DNA from: Cornus controversa
Taxonomy: Eukaryota; Streptophyta; Magnoliopsida; Cornales; Cornaceae
Reading direction: 5' to 3'
Length of the DNA stretch: 64,000 nucleotides
NCBI GenBank assembly: GCA_026545225.1
Contig: CM048852.1
Location: forward strand, 60,833,146-60,897,145
The position numbers and the translations under genes were made by a program. Positions 27,301 to 39,039 of the stretch are shown here, one piece after another. Below the pieces are notes generated by a model. The model did not search any database. It saw only the letters and a program-made list of their open reading frames with translations, and was not told where the DNA came from. The stretch's first letter is position 1. Each line of letters opens with the position of its first letter.

Positions 27301-28654
27301 ATTAGTCTTGTACAAGCAGCACCTAACCTATTCTAGGTAAGTTTTGTACAGGCAATCAATTACAATCACTAATTTATGCGATTCTATAATCAAGCAAATC
27401 CATTTCTATAATTGTGCAGATCTTCATTCTTTCCCATTAATATTCTGGATAAAAAATAATAAAACAAAGCCACTTCAATTTGTAAAACTACAGAATATGA
27501 GATGAAAAAGCACCGATCTTCTAGAAGAATTGTGTGGATTTTATACAACTTTATCCTGAAAACTCCCCCTCATACACAATCAAAGAGTTCTCCTACTAAG
27601 ACTCCCCAAGGCATTAGCATACTCATCAAGAAGTACCAGATTTGGTGATATGAGTCAGAGATATTACCTTGCTATTGAGGTTATCAAGATGTTTGTCTTC
27701 AATATCTTGTGCAAATTCAAGGTTTATCTGTTTCACATGGTGGTACCTAGGCTGTGAAATATAAAATACATCAATACCATCAAATCATCATCAGTAATCC
27801 ATCACCCTCCCATTGATTGCTGGAAAAACTTTAGGTGTTCAGGGTAAAAGTTTCTGTCTTTATTTTTGTGTTGTCGTTTCCATCTACTCCACTAACCTGA
27901 TAGGTGTCTTCGAGTAAGTTGTGCACATTCAAATGTGATTATCTAAGAACTCTCTCTGTATATATACACGTATATAGATACATAGATATAGAGTCCAACA
28001 AAAATGAAAAACCTAAATGATAATTGTTCTGTGGTTCTAGGTTTCTCAGCAACCAAACAGGGGATTACAGCAAATCCAAATCAATGCACTCAACTACTCA
28101 TTTCTTTTTTAAACTAACCAGTGACAGAGCCGATACAAGTCGATCACCAGTATTATTCATCTCATGAAAATCAAGAACCTGAAAATGAATTCCGATTACC
28201 GAATCAATTGAACGCTCGATCAATTATTTGATGAATGAAATTCAAGTAATACTCGAGAAGACAATGAAACGAATGGTAAGGTTGAAAGCATATGTCATGT
28301 ATACACACATACAAACATCGATATATATATATATATATAAATTAAACCTAAACAATTGAACTCTCGATCATCCATTTGATGAATGAAATTCGAGTAACAT
28401 TCCAAATATATATAATATGTGAATATGATGAGTACCAGCCAGAGGGAGGAGTAAGAGACGAGAGTGCGGTGAAGCCAAGGGCTGACGAGTAGTAGAGAGA
28501 TGAGGTCTCTCTGAGGCAGTCTCGTGCCTACGATCTTCAAAACCCTAGGAACTGTTTCTCTGCTCCATACCAGCAGCTCCTCTTCTTCTGCTTCTGCTTC
28601 TGTTTCTCTCTCTTCCATTTCTGATACAGCAGCGATAGTCTCCCTCCAACCCAT
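18323..28654 (-). CDS. F-box/LRR protein, At3g58530-like
   Basis: Predicted substrate receptor of an SCF ubiquitin ligase. Twelve minus-strand exons: 28436-28654, 28119-28178, 27668-27751, 21959-22089, 21771-21846, 20167-20237, 19793-19879, 19632-19704, 19486-19553, 19325-19393, 18739-18844 and 18323-18388 (TGA). All have GT-AG sites and consistent phases, giving 369 residues; the Arabidopsis relative is about 350. Exon 1 encodes an acidic leader and the F-box-like segment ([31 protein letters not shown]). The rest is cysteine-containing LRRs ([37 protein letters not shown]). The second Met (residue 13) is an alternative start closer to the usual length. Exon 9 must use the donor inside TG-GTGGGT so that W and C join across the intron. 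Intron 3 (5.6 kb) carries a copia element, yet the coding sequence is intact. Confidence 0.93.
22754..22965 (-). repeat. 3' LTR of the copia element
   Basis: Pairs with 27231-27442 at equal length with about 12 mismatches counted by eye. In element orientation it starts TATTAACGG and ends ATTTTTACA, so the canonical TG start has become TA. Confidence 0.93.
22966..22981 (-). other. Polypurine tract of the copia element
   Basis: The minus strand reads CCAACTTGAGGGGGAG directly before the 3' LTR, the expected site for plus-strand priming. An almost identical tract ends the second copia relic near 29996. Confidence 0.85.
27219..27230 (-). other. Primer-binding site, initiator tRNA-Met
   Basis: The minus strand reads TGGTATCAGAGC immediately inside the 5' LTR. 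This is the standard plant copia match to the 3' end of initiator methionine tRNA. Confidence 0.92.
27231..27442 (-). repeat. 5' LTR of the copia element
   Basis: 212 bp, partner of 22754-22965. It is followed on the plus strand by TTCTG, the second target-site copy. The element promoter is expected inside, but no TATA box was assigned. Confidence 0.93.
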
Positions 28655-28762
28655 TCATACAACTTATCTCACTACCAAATTATACATCGGACAACTTCCT
28701 CAAACTAGTAAATTATTCTTTATTAGTTATTTTGTGATAACCCTATTAATTCATGTCATTAA

Positions 28763-29233
28763 GGCTACGTTTGGTAGAAGGAAAAAAAGAAAAGAGAAGA
28801 AATGATAACATTAATAATGAGAGAAAAGAAAAGAAAAAAAATAATGAAAAGAAAATGAAAAAATAGTTTAATTGATTAGTAAAAGAAAATAAAGGAAATG
28901 ATATTAACATGTTTTGGTGAAAGAAAAGAATGAAAACTATTTAACATTTTTACCATTATATCCTTTTATATTTAAAAAAATAAATTTTAGCTTTTACCAA
29001 AATAAGGGCAAAGTTACTATTAACAAAGTTTTATTAAAAAATGGTAATCTTTCCTTCTATTTTCTCTTATTTTTGGAAGGATAACAAAAACTACTATTAA
29101 CCCTTAATTTATCTCTCAAAATCCTTCCATTTTCTTTCATTTCCATTAAAAATTCATACCAAACACAAAAAAACATATCCCTTTATTTCCTTCACTTTCT
29201 TTTCCTTTCATTTATTTCCAACCAAATTGACCC
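28763..29233. mobile_element. Tourist-like MITE (PIF/Harbinger type)
   Basis: A 471 bp AT-rich element without coding capacity. Its ends are GGCTACGTTTGGT and the complement of GGGTCAATTTGGT (9 of 13 match), with further purine-rich/pyrimidine-rich subterminal complementarity. It is flanked by the 3 bp repeat TAA at 28760-28762 and 29234-29236, typical of PIF/Harbinger insertion. It lies just upstream of the F-box gene start. Confidence 0.75.
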
Positions 29234-29236
29234 TAA

Positions 29237-29780
29237 ATGAAAGTAGGGCAAATGGCATAAAACCTTCTCCACTTTCTATTTCTGGCACAAAATCCCTACA
29301 AAAAAAAAAAGAGACTTGAAACCACTCTCAACTATCCAATTGTTGCAAATTGATGGTTACAATGATGAAAATGCTCCTTAATATAAATTTAAGAAAATTG
29401 TGTCCTTTAATATAAGATTAGAATTTGATGGTGGTTGACTTTGCGCGATCGACTCCTTTTTCTTGAAAGAAATAAAGAAGTCGCTTTACTGGCACAGTGG
29501 AACCAGTATGGTACCAGCCGGTAAGGTTCCAATGGTCGAGTCAGTATCAGAGTCTCTTAGAGAAGAGTAATTATTGCTTAATAAAATTCTCCCATACCTG
29601 ATCCATTCCTCTCCTCTTAATTATTAGGCATTCTTGATGTTGCATAGTTAGACTCTTTTTCTCTTATCCAACAGTTTAACTCTCTCACCGTTTTCATGGC
29701 ATCTCACTTTTGAATTTGAATCGTTCTATCTTATCGTTGTCTCTTTCGACTTTTTGACCTACTCTATCCGTCTATTGGGA
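29237..29780. other. Intergenic region upstream of the F-box gene
   Basis: No gene recognised. It lies between the MITE and the copia relic. The left limit of the relic's LTR (somewhere in about 29.7-29.99 kb) could not be set because no second LTR is present. Confidence 0.35.
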
Positions 29781-32220
29781 CTCCTTATCAATTTTTCTCA
29801 TCAGTTGCTGAAAAATTGAAAAGTTTGATTGAACTTATCTTCTCATTGATTTGTATGTTTGTGTATATATACAACTCAATATAAAAATTTAAAAATAAAA
29901 AATAATAAAAAATATGGAAATAACTATATCAAAATACCTATAAAATATAAGTATAACAGAATCCTATTTATATGACAAGTTGTTGGAACGTAATACTCCC
30001 CCTCAAGTTGGAGTGTGAATATCGAGAACACTCAACTTTGCAAGAAATTATTGTAGTAGTGTTTTTCACAAAGGCTTAGTAAACATATCAGCAAGTTGCA
30101 AACTCGTGAAAACATATTACATTTTAATTGTGACATCTTTTATTCTATCACGAACAAAATGACAATCGATTTCAATATGTTTTGTTCTTTCATGAAAGAC
30201 GAGATTAGAAGCAATATAAAATGCAGCTTGATTGTCACAAAACAACAAAGTGGACTTGGTTTGAGAGACGCCCAAGTCATGAAGGAGTGTACATAGCTAT
30301 AAAATTTTAGAGATAGCTACTGCCATGGAGCGATATTTGCTTTAGCTAAGGAACGTGAGACTGTTTGTTATTTTTTTGTATGCCATAAAATGGGTGGGTC
30401 ACAAAAAAATGTCTAATGTCCCGTGATTGAGCGGTGTCAGCCTAATTGGAATCACAATAAGCTCGGAGATGAAGAGAACTATGACATGACATAAAAATCC
30501 CTTGCTCAGGGGAGGATTAAGATATTGAAGAACATGTAATGTAACATCAAGATGTGGTTTTCGTAGTGTGGTCTTGAACTGACTCAGAAAGTTGATTGAA
30601 TATACTATGTCCGGCCGTGTGATAATGAGATACAACAGCCGACTAACCAATTTTTGATAATTAGAAGGGTCACAGAGAAGATTTTCTCGCATTACTGTTA
30701 AGTTTGAGTGTCAACTCCATGGGAAAAGAATATGGTTTGACACCGAATAAACCAATATCTTCCAAAATTTTCGAGGTGTATTTGCATTGAGATCGACAAA
30801 TTCTTTGTTTAGACCTTGTAACTTCTATGCCTAAGAAGAATTTTAAGGGACCAAGATCCTTAATACGAAATCTGCTATTTAGGAAGGTCTTTAGAACTTC
30901 AATAACTACTGTATTTGTACCAGTAACAATAATATCATCAACATAAACCAGTACCACTGTGAAGTTTGTCTTGGTGTGTCGTGTGAATAATGAATAATCA
31001 ACTTTAGATTGTGAAAAACTAACATCCTTAAGGGCTATGGAGAACTTAGCAAATATTGTCTGGATGTTTGTTTGAGGCCGTAAAGTGATTTTTGCAGTCG
31101 ACACACACGATACTCCCCCTTACGAGAGAATCTAGGACGAAGCGTCATGTATATTTCTTCATCCAAATTCCCATGTAAAAAGGCATTTTAAATATTTAAT
31201 TGGTGGAGTGATCAATTTCTAATAGAGGCAATTGTAATAACATGACGCACAATTACAAGTTTTACAATGGGAGTAAAGGTTTCACAGTAGTCCAATCCCT
31301 CTTGTTGATTGTAAACTTTGGGGACAAGCCTTGCTTTGTATCGTTTAATAGTGCCATCAGAATGATATTTTAATTTGTACATCCATTTACACTCAAACGG
31401 TTTTTTGTGAGGAGGCAAGGTGGTGATGGACCATGTCTTGTTATGTTCTAAAGTCTGAAATTCATTCAACATGGCTTCTCGCCAATGAGGATAAAGAATA
31501 ACTTGTGAAAAAGACAAATGTTTCTTGCTAGAAGACACGGTTAACACAAATTTATTATGACTTTGGATAGGAGATGACGAGTACCTTTTGGACAACCATT
31601 CAATGAGGATGCCGCTAAGTGATATGAGAGCGTGGCATTGGAATAATGGTAATCATGGAGATAAGACGGGCAGTGGCGATTTCTTTTTGGAATGACTGTC
31701 TGTGGAGTAGGAGTAGTTTGTTCATCGTGTTATTCTTGAGTTGTGGGTTGAACAAGTAGGTGCTGCAAGTCCGAGGAGTCAACCTGTAGGTTGGTTTCGG
31801 CCACAGGTACATGTGTTGAATAGGTAGGTGCTGCAAGTCCGAGGAGTCAACCTATAGGTTGGTTTCGGCCACATGTACATGTGTGGTGGAAGTGTTCTGA
31901 AATTGGGTATCATGAGACTTATAAGGTTCGAGAGCAGGTAATAATAGTACGACTTGGCAATGTTTGAGTAGATTAAAAAGGAAATATTGATTCATGGAAT
32001 ATGACATCACATCTAACAAAAATTTATCTTATTTGAATATCAAATAATCGATATCCTTTTTACCTATAAGGATACCCCACAAAGATCATTTTCGGGCACG
32101 TGAATCAGATTTGTCACGTTGGCACGAAAGAGTGGATGCATAGCATAGGCAGCCAAAAACCCATAGGTGATCATATGTGGGATTATTGGTGATTGAATTA
32201 TCACCCGAACTCTTATGCAG
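29780..32220 (-). mobile_element. 5'-truncated Ty1/copia relic
   Basis: Read on the minus strand from right to left: the end of integrase (RDKSDSRARK, IFVGYP near 32.1 kb), a linker, the RT start (KWMYKLKYHSDGTIKRYKAR, 31212-31595), RT with an intact YVDD (near 30.95 kb) and FRIKDLGPLKFFLGIEV, the LLYLIITRPDIVY segment (30399-30692), a degraded RNase H (30.1-30.4 kb), then a polypurine tract at 29996-30010. The LTR end is at 29995. Gag, protease, most of integrase and the other LTR are missing. It is a different, older copy from the element at 22.7 kb. Confidence 0.85.
31753..31888. repeat. 68 bp tandem duplication inside the copia relic
   Basis: Two copies of a unit beginning near AAGTAGGTGCTGCAAGTCC follow each other with only a few differences. 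The period of 68 is not a multiple of three, so it shifts the reading frame of the element. Confidence 0.85.
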
Positions 32221-32517
32221 TTGATGCCGTAGGGTGTAGAAACCGTGACCAATTTTGGTCGGTTTAGCATTTTTGCATCATAATTGCTATAAATGAAATT
32301 TGAGTAGTGTTTAACATGTTTTAGTGCGGAGGACATGTTTGGGAAGTGTTTTAAGGGTTTTGAAAAGTTTTCAAAAGATTTGGAGAAGTCTGACTTTTTG
32401 TCATACCGGGGCTCGGGATGCGACTTAAATGAGCTCGGGAATCTAAAATTTTTTAGATTTAGTTTTTGGAATGACCTAAATGAAATGTTTAGAGAGTAGA
32501 GGAAGTGATTAAGAGGC

Positions 32518-32625
32518 CATAGGAGTTTTTGAAATTGGAAACAGAGCCCGAGAAGATACGTTAAGTGGTCCATTTTTTAAATTGAAAACGGAGCCCGAGA
32601 AGGTACGTTAAGTGGCCCGGGGCGA
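32518..32625. repeat. About 50 bp tandem duplication
   Basis: Two adjacent units each contain CGGAGCCCGAGAAG-like sequence followed by TACGTTAAGTGG. Confidence 0.75.
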
Positions 32626-33429
32626 AATAGTCATTTCGTGCCCTAAAGCACTTTTAAATACATGGTTGAAAGTGATTCTAGCCATTTCACATGGTTCCTT
32701 CTATCTCTAACATTTCCTTCTTCTTCTCTCTCCATTTTTTCTAGATTTCGGTTAGCTTCGGTGGTGATTTAGGTTTCGCAGAAGAAGGGAGATACGTAAG
32801 GGATGGCAAGAGCTTCGATTTGAACCGAATAAATGCGAGTTCCGGCAAGGTTGACATTGTTGAAAAATTGGTGAAGTGCTTGGAAGGCCTTCAATTTCAA
32901 GGTAGGGGTGTTCTTTCTCATTTATTTGTTGATTCTAGGGTTTCGAGAGAAACAGTGAGAGTTAAGGTTACGCATTGCATATCTTAGAATGGTAAGAGGG
33001 GTGGGATGTGGTGAGTTTCTATCTCTCTTTAATTTCTTAAATGCAATTGGTATGTATATGTAGTATGCATGATGTGAGAAGTGAATGAGTGAGAGAAAAC
33101 AAGCATATACATTTATATGCTAGGGTTTTGTACACTTTTGTGAGTTGTGAAAAATGAGCATATTTGAGTTATGTGACATTGGTGATTTAAATGTATCCTA
33201 TCTATGTATAGAAATTATGTGCATGGCTGAAACATGATAAATACGTGCTTATGTGAATTTTGTGAGTATATACAATTTATGATAGGGTTTTCATATATGG
33301 GCGATTATATAAGAAGATTGGTGAATATGAAATGCATGTTATGTATCCTTATAACTATCCTATGCATTGTGAAGCATGAATATTGAGTGCTTGATTATTA
33401 TATGTTCGAAATACATATACGGGCCGTTG

Positions 33430-33610
33430 TGAGGAAACGGGAAATAGTGGCCAAGTTACCTAGAGTAGGTCAATACTCGATGAGTGTGCTTGAGTGGCCA
33501 AACCACCTGGGGAAGGTAACTCCTCGGTAGTGGTGGGATAACCACCCGGAGGATGTAAATTCTTAGTAATGATGGGACAATCACTTTGGAGGATGAAAAT
33601 TCTCAGTGAT
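33430..33610. repeat. Degenerate short tandem repeats
   Basis: Repeated motif of the form GTGGCCAA-ACC-(C/T)GG-GAGGGT-style, read as GTGGGATAACCACCCGGAGGATG and GATGGGACAATCACTTTGGAG in successive units of about 45-50 bp. Such arrays are common in plant gypsy LTRs. Confidence 0.6.
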
Positions 33611-34410
33611 GGTGTTGAAGTTGTTGTAATACCCCAGAATTTTAACGTCATTTATTTTAAATTTGAATTGCTTTATATTACTTTTATTATTTCATGTGAA
33701 TTGCTTTGCCTTTATTTTTTTTCATTTTATGTGAATTATTTTGTCTTTATAGATTCTTATTATTTCATGTGAATTGCTCTGCCGTTATATTTTTATCATT
33801 TTATGTGAATTATTTTTATTGATTGTGTATTGTCTAATTTAATTTTTTTTTAAAATGCTTTGGATTGGGCTAGGAAGGAATCTGGGTTGGAATGGTTGGG
33901 CTAGGAGTATGCTTAAGTTGATCGGCTAGGGTTATGGTTATAATATTTTATTTTCTTTTATTTTTTTTAGTTTATTTAGTTTTCTAGAAAAAAAAATAAT
34001 AAGACAAAAGAAAATAGGAGACTAGGGTTTTTGCCGTTCGCTTTACGCACAGAAACCAAGAGTGTAAACGAAAGAGAGAAGGGAGAGAATGAGCAATTGG
34101 GTGAACGGATTTCGAATCGTCAAAGAAGCAAGTTTGATTCTTCTCTTCCTCTTTGATCCTGTATGCATAGTTTAATTTTTGCATTGTTTAATTGTGTTAT
34201 GTGAGTATATAATTGGGTATGTAAGCTGGTGGTTTCCTGTTGAAAATTCTGTGTAATTGTATATAGTTGAATGCTTGGTACATGTGCTTATATATAGTTA
34301 CATTGTTGGAGATATATGAATATATAGCTGAATATATATATAACTTATATATAGTTGAATGCTTGGTGGGTGATTTTGTTTGGTTTGCAGAGAAGCTTAT
34401 ACTGTGGGAT

Positions 34411-34413
<3 letters not shown>

Positions 34414-34470
<57 letters not shown>
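34414..34470. repeat. (TA)n microsatellite
   Basis: About 57 bases of uninterrupted TA, the longest perfect dinucleotide run seen in the window. Confidence 0.95.
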
Positions 34471-34472
<2 letters not shown>

Positions 34473-34744
34473 TTTACAAGAATGCAAATTGCGTATGAAC
34501 AATTTATGTTGTATTATTTGACTTTGATCCGAATAAAATGTGTACCTAACCTCTGTGAATGATCCTTTAGCGTTAGGATGTAAATTGTGGAGGTATGTGG
34601 TTGAATTTAAAAGAATTGAATGAAGAACCCTAGAACTTAAGATTTGGGCCTTTTTGATTTAGACCTAAATGAAGGAAATTCTTGTACCAAAGAATAGCTT
34701 AGATCAAGGGGAGTAATTTGATATATTTAGTGGTCAGAGATGAC

Positions 34745-34940
34745 CGAAAAGTGGTTGAAAAAGGGCCATTCGCGGCTGGGGAAAACGCAGCCCAGTAAGG
34801 GCGCGTTTGGGGAAGAAGGACTAGCGGCAGCATGTCCCCCACCCTCGTTGCCGGCGCATCTGGCCGGCCCCGACTGGTGCCGAAGAAGGAAGTTTTGGGC
34901 CCTACTCGCAGGGGCCCACCTCTGGGTCCAATTTGGGCCC
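34745..34940. other. GC-rich island of unknown nature
   Basis: About 195 bases with a much higher GC content than the surrounding DNA, including GGCCGGCCCC and GGGCCC words. Both strands have open frames across it (34727-34942 and 34740-34970), which is expected of GC-rich DNA with few stops. No protein family was recognised. Confidence 0.5.
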
Positions 34941-35732
34941 ATTCCGAATTGTTTTACTATTTTATTTTAATTTTTGAATTTTTTTGAAATTCTTGAAAAT
35001 GTAAAAAATTATTTTTTAAAAATACTTAAATACTTTCAAAAATTATCAAAATTTTATTTTAACTTCTTAGGGGTTAAATGAACTTGGGTTTAAATTTTTA
35101 TGTCAAAATTAGCTCCCTTTGTGGTTAAATTGATTTTTAAAGTGTCTCAAAATGGGGTTCACCTTCTTTTATTTAGAAAATATTTTAAAATTCTGGAAAA
35201 TTCTAAAAAAAATTGGGTAACCTTATAGGGATAAAATACACTTGGGTTTTTAATTTCAGGAGGAAATGAGTTTCCCTTGTGATTTTATCGATTTTAAAAG
35301 CATGCCTCAAAACTATGTTTTATTTTCTTTTACTTGAAAAATATTTTAAAATTTTTGAAAAATTTCAAAAAATTTCTTTTATTTAGAAAATTTTCAGAAT
35401 AATTAAACATGGTTTTAGAAACAGAATAGGCCTGAAAATCTAGACTAGAGTTAGGTTTTGACTCCCTCGAAGGTTTAGATACATTGGAGGTTTGGTTGGG
35501 TGTTTGCTCCTAAAATGGATAATTGTATTATTTTATTTCTTTGATTGTATTTTACTTTGAAATTATAAATGTTCATGAAATACTTGATTTTAATTTATTT
35601 ATGAACGAGTTATCTTATGGTGATGATTACATATCAGATAATTTAAATCATTTTATTTTGTGCAAATTAAATCATGAGGCACTTAATTTTATTTCATGTT
35701 GTAAGTTGGTTGGGAGGCATATAAGGATTGTC

Positions 35733-35888
35733 GGGGCATGTAAGGATTGTCATGGGCATGTCAAGATTGCCAATACCTATTAAGGTATCTAAAGTTAAAG
35801 GAGGCATGTAAGGATTGTCATAAGCATGTTAGGATTGCCAATACCTATTAAGGTATCCAAGGATAAAAATGGTGGCATGTCAGGATTG
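35733..35888. repeat. About 70 bp tandem repeat, two full units and a partial third
   Basis: Units open with GGCATGTAAGGATTGTCAT and contain GATTGCCAATACCTATTAAG. A third, partial unit ends near 35888. Confidence 0.85.
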
Positions 35889-36230
35889 CTTAAACTTGAT
35901 ATTATACATGTTTATGTTTATTTCTTCTGAAATTAAAAAATGTGTTCAATTTTGTATGATAAGGGTTTTGATGGAACATTGTAAATGATAACTGTTGTTT
36001 TGAAAAACATGAATCGGATAAGGAATGACTTGTATGTTATATATATGTTTTCCTCTTGTGTCTCTCATACCGAGGGTATGTATATTGGTTCTCTGATTGT
36101 GATGTAGTAGATAAGACTTGCTCGTGGGTTGAACCCACTTTGTTGATATTTCAGGTCTCAGGCAGGTTCCCCCACGAAGATAGAGTTTTAGGGTTACTAA
36201 AAAAAATTCTCAAAGTTTCTTAATTAAATA

Positions 36231-37082
36231 ATATCCCGTCCTCTCTTGTGTTCCTAATCTTCAAACTTTCTTAAAACCAAAAATGCATACTGATTCTTTT
36301 CTTTCCTAAGTGTTTATCACAATCATTAATTGCTGCATCAATTGATTATTGTTTTCCATATATTAATTATCAACTAAACAAATGGAAAACATTGAACACC
36401 AATCATCGAAAATCATTGAACACCAAAATTGAACTGAAGTGTGCCGTTTAAATTGGTTGGAATCGGATTAGTTGTTTGAACAGATTCTTGTGTACCCCTA
36501 CCCTACTTCACTCAAGGAGTCCTCATTGATTATTAGAGGGCACAATGACTTAAACAGCTTTGGGAGCGGATTTGTAAATCATGGTAGCAGGAGTTGCAGA
36601 CTCAGAAATCCGGTCAAACGTTTTCTTATAAGATGTAATTTTGCATTATTTGATAAATAACATCAACACTGGAAGTACAAAATATGAAAGGAACTAAAAT
36701 ATTTGTATGTTACCATTTCTTATGCATGTCATTTATATACTAGTTAAACAGCTAGAGGTTTGGATACGATGTGGATGAGGCTTTGACTTGAGCTGGCAAG
36801 GGCTTGCATAATTAATAGTTTTGCTTTTCTTATAACCAAGATGTTGTAATAATGAATCCCAGAATTCTAAGTACAAAACAAAAATTCTCAGTGTCTTCTA
36901 CCAAGAAATAGGAAAGGAGTTATTCCAGGGAGTAATGAAATGGATAAACAACATTAATCCCGGAATAATAAGCTTAACAATGCCTCGGAATAATTCAAAC
37001 AAGAATTCCAGAGAGTAAAATAAAGGATTTTAGTGTTACACAAGTCTGATCCTGCCCTGCTAGTATATATTGAGTTGATACA
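36231..37082. other. Downstream flank of the kinase gene
   Basis: No gene or transposon recognised. The right-hand part, next to the stop codon at 37083, should include the 3' UTR of the minus-strand kinase. Confidence 0.4.
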
Positions 37083-37484
37083 CTATGATCCATGAGAGTC
37101 TGGGCCTGCTGGTTTTGAGGTGAGAAGTGGCTGGAGAGCCTTCACCACAATGGTCATATTCGGCCTGAAGTCTGCTTCATACTGAACACATAGTGCTGCA
37201 ACTGCTGCCATCTGAAAATTTACAAATAAACACAAAATGTAAAGATGCAGATACAATTAGAACCCTTTCCGTCTAAGTCACACCTATATATATATATATA
37301 TAATGACCTAAATGATGAAACTAGTTAATGCTGGAATTAAGAAAGAGATTCTGATATATATAGGAGAAAACCTTAGCAATGGCCTTTGGTGGATAGTCAT
37401 TGTTTAGCTTGGGATCGACGCATTGTTTCACTTTGTCCTCGCTCAATCTTGGTGTTGCCTGCAGAATTTGAGAATACGAGTTAG

Positions 37485-37534
<50 letters not shown>

Positions 37535-38997
37535 GTATATATATACACAATAGAGGTAACGAGAGATGAATAATTGAGACTGAGAACACACCCAGGTAAC
37601 AAGACTCTGTTGTCCTTTGGGCATTGTGTGGTCTACTGGCTTCCTCCCTGTCAATAGCTCTAGAAGAACAACTCCAAAACTGTAAACGTCACTTTTTTGA
37701 GTTATCTGCCCTGTCATGGCATACCTAATCAGAAACCCCAAGATATATGTTAGTGCAGACTACATATATATTTATTTGCACTCAAAGAGACTTGAGAGAA
37801 GTGACAATATTGGGAGCATATATCTAACATAAAAGGTAGTTCCATACTTTCCTATACAAACATTTCTCTCTCAAACTTAAGAAATTTCATGTTTGTTTGA
37901 TTGAGGAAAGTAAAGAAAAAAAAGAAAAAGAAAAGAAAAGGGGTAGCTTACTCTGGTGCATGGTAGCCAAATGTTCCGAGGACTCTGGTTGAATGCAGTC
38001 TAGCTGCCGTGTCAGAAGATTGATTTGTCAAGTTGAAATCAGCAATTTTAGACAAAAAATCATCGAACAGCAGGATATTGCTGGATCTGACGTCACGATG
38101 TACAATAGAAGGCTGCACCTTTTCATGTAGATACTCAAGGCCTTTGGCAGCACCATAAGCAATTTTAACTCTTTGATTCCAACTAAGAACTGGACCAGGC
38201 TCCGCACCTTCTACACCTTTCCTCCCTACACCACAGAACAACTTAAAATGAATTGGTTGTCCAGAAATATTGGACATTTCATCACACCAAGTCAAAAAAT
38301 CAAATGTACCATGTAAGATGTCATGTAAAGAACCCTTTGATGCATACTCATACGCCAAAATTCGATTATCTCCCTCTAAGCAGTACCCAATCAACTCCAC
38401 AAAATGGTCATGTTTCAGTCTTGACACTGCTGATAACTGCAATATAATATAATATAATGGTCATACAAATTAGATAAAAAAGATTATATATACTTATATG
38501 TATGACATTCACAATTATATATATATATATATATTCACCTGAGATACAAAATCGGAGTCTGGCTCTGGTGAAGAACTGGAATCTAGCTTCTTTATTGCTG
38601 CTGGCTTGCCATTGCTTAACTTTGCATAAAAAACGCGGCCATAAGAACCTTCTCCAATCAAAGCTTTTGGACCAAAGTTAGTGGTCAACCTTTTTAACTC
38701 ATCCAGTGACATAGATGGAGTTTCAATAGATAAAGCTTTCTGGGGAGCTCCACTTCTTACAGCATTAGAACTCCTTGGCTCTCCTCTTTCATTGCCTAAA
38801 AAGACACAAATAAGGAAATATATATTTCAACATATATAAGCTACTTAGCATGAACAAACAAACTACATATTCAATTCCAAATCAGGAGGGTTAATTAATT
38901 AATTGTGCAAACAAGACGAGACAAGACAATATGGGTAACATATATGCATTCGCCCAACATGTCATAACCAAAGTGGCAGTACGCAAGGATTAAAAAA

Positions 38998-39039
<42 letters not shown>

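Larger units (their letters stand above)
22754..27442 (-). mobile_element. Ty1/copia LTR retrotransposon, defective, in F-box gene intron 3
   Basis: A 4.69 kb element with two 212 bp LTRs, a primer-binding site, a polypurine tract and flanking 5 bp repeats TTCCG / TTCTG (one mismatch). Domain order on the minus strand is: gag from an ATG at 27149; a gag zinc knuckle near 26.4 kb; protease DSGATDH near 26.12 kb; integrase pieces (CDIWGPH at ~25.6 kb, [15 protein letters not shown] at ~25.3 kb); reverse transcriptase (23487-23969 and upstream); RNase H (SLAESEY, CDSQAA, 23108-23332). Copia gene order (integrase before RT) is clear. It cannot be autonomous: gag has an early in-frame stop, pol is split into several frames, and the catalytic YVDD reads NVDD. 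Confidence 0.95.
32220..36230. other. Repeat-rich block without genes, probably LTR-derived
   Basis: No conserved coding frame. The sequence TGTAATACCCCAGAATTTT at about 33615 looks like the start of a gypsy-type LTR. A run near 36115-36175 (GTGGGTTGAACCCAC, then TTTCAGGTCTCAGG) resembles an LTR end. Tandem repeats at 32518-32625, 33430-33610 and 35733-35888, a long (TA)n tract and a GC-rich island lie inside. No paired LTR, primer site or target duplication was found, so this is an inference from style only. Confidence 0.4.

Noticed and set aside
34727..34970. Coding gene in the GC-rich island
   Set aside because: Open frames on both strands are expected from GC-rich DNA; neither resembles a known family.
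38000..38080. PTI1-like kinase lacking DFG (reads DFN), possible pseudokinase
   Set aside because: DFN is the usual form in the PTI1-like family, and the Lys, HRD and later motifs are all present.
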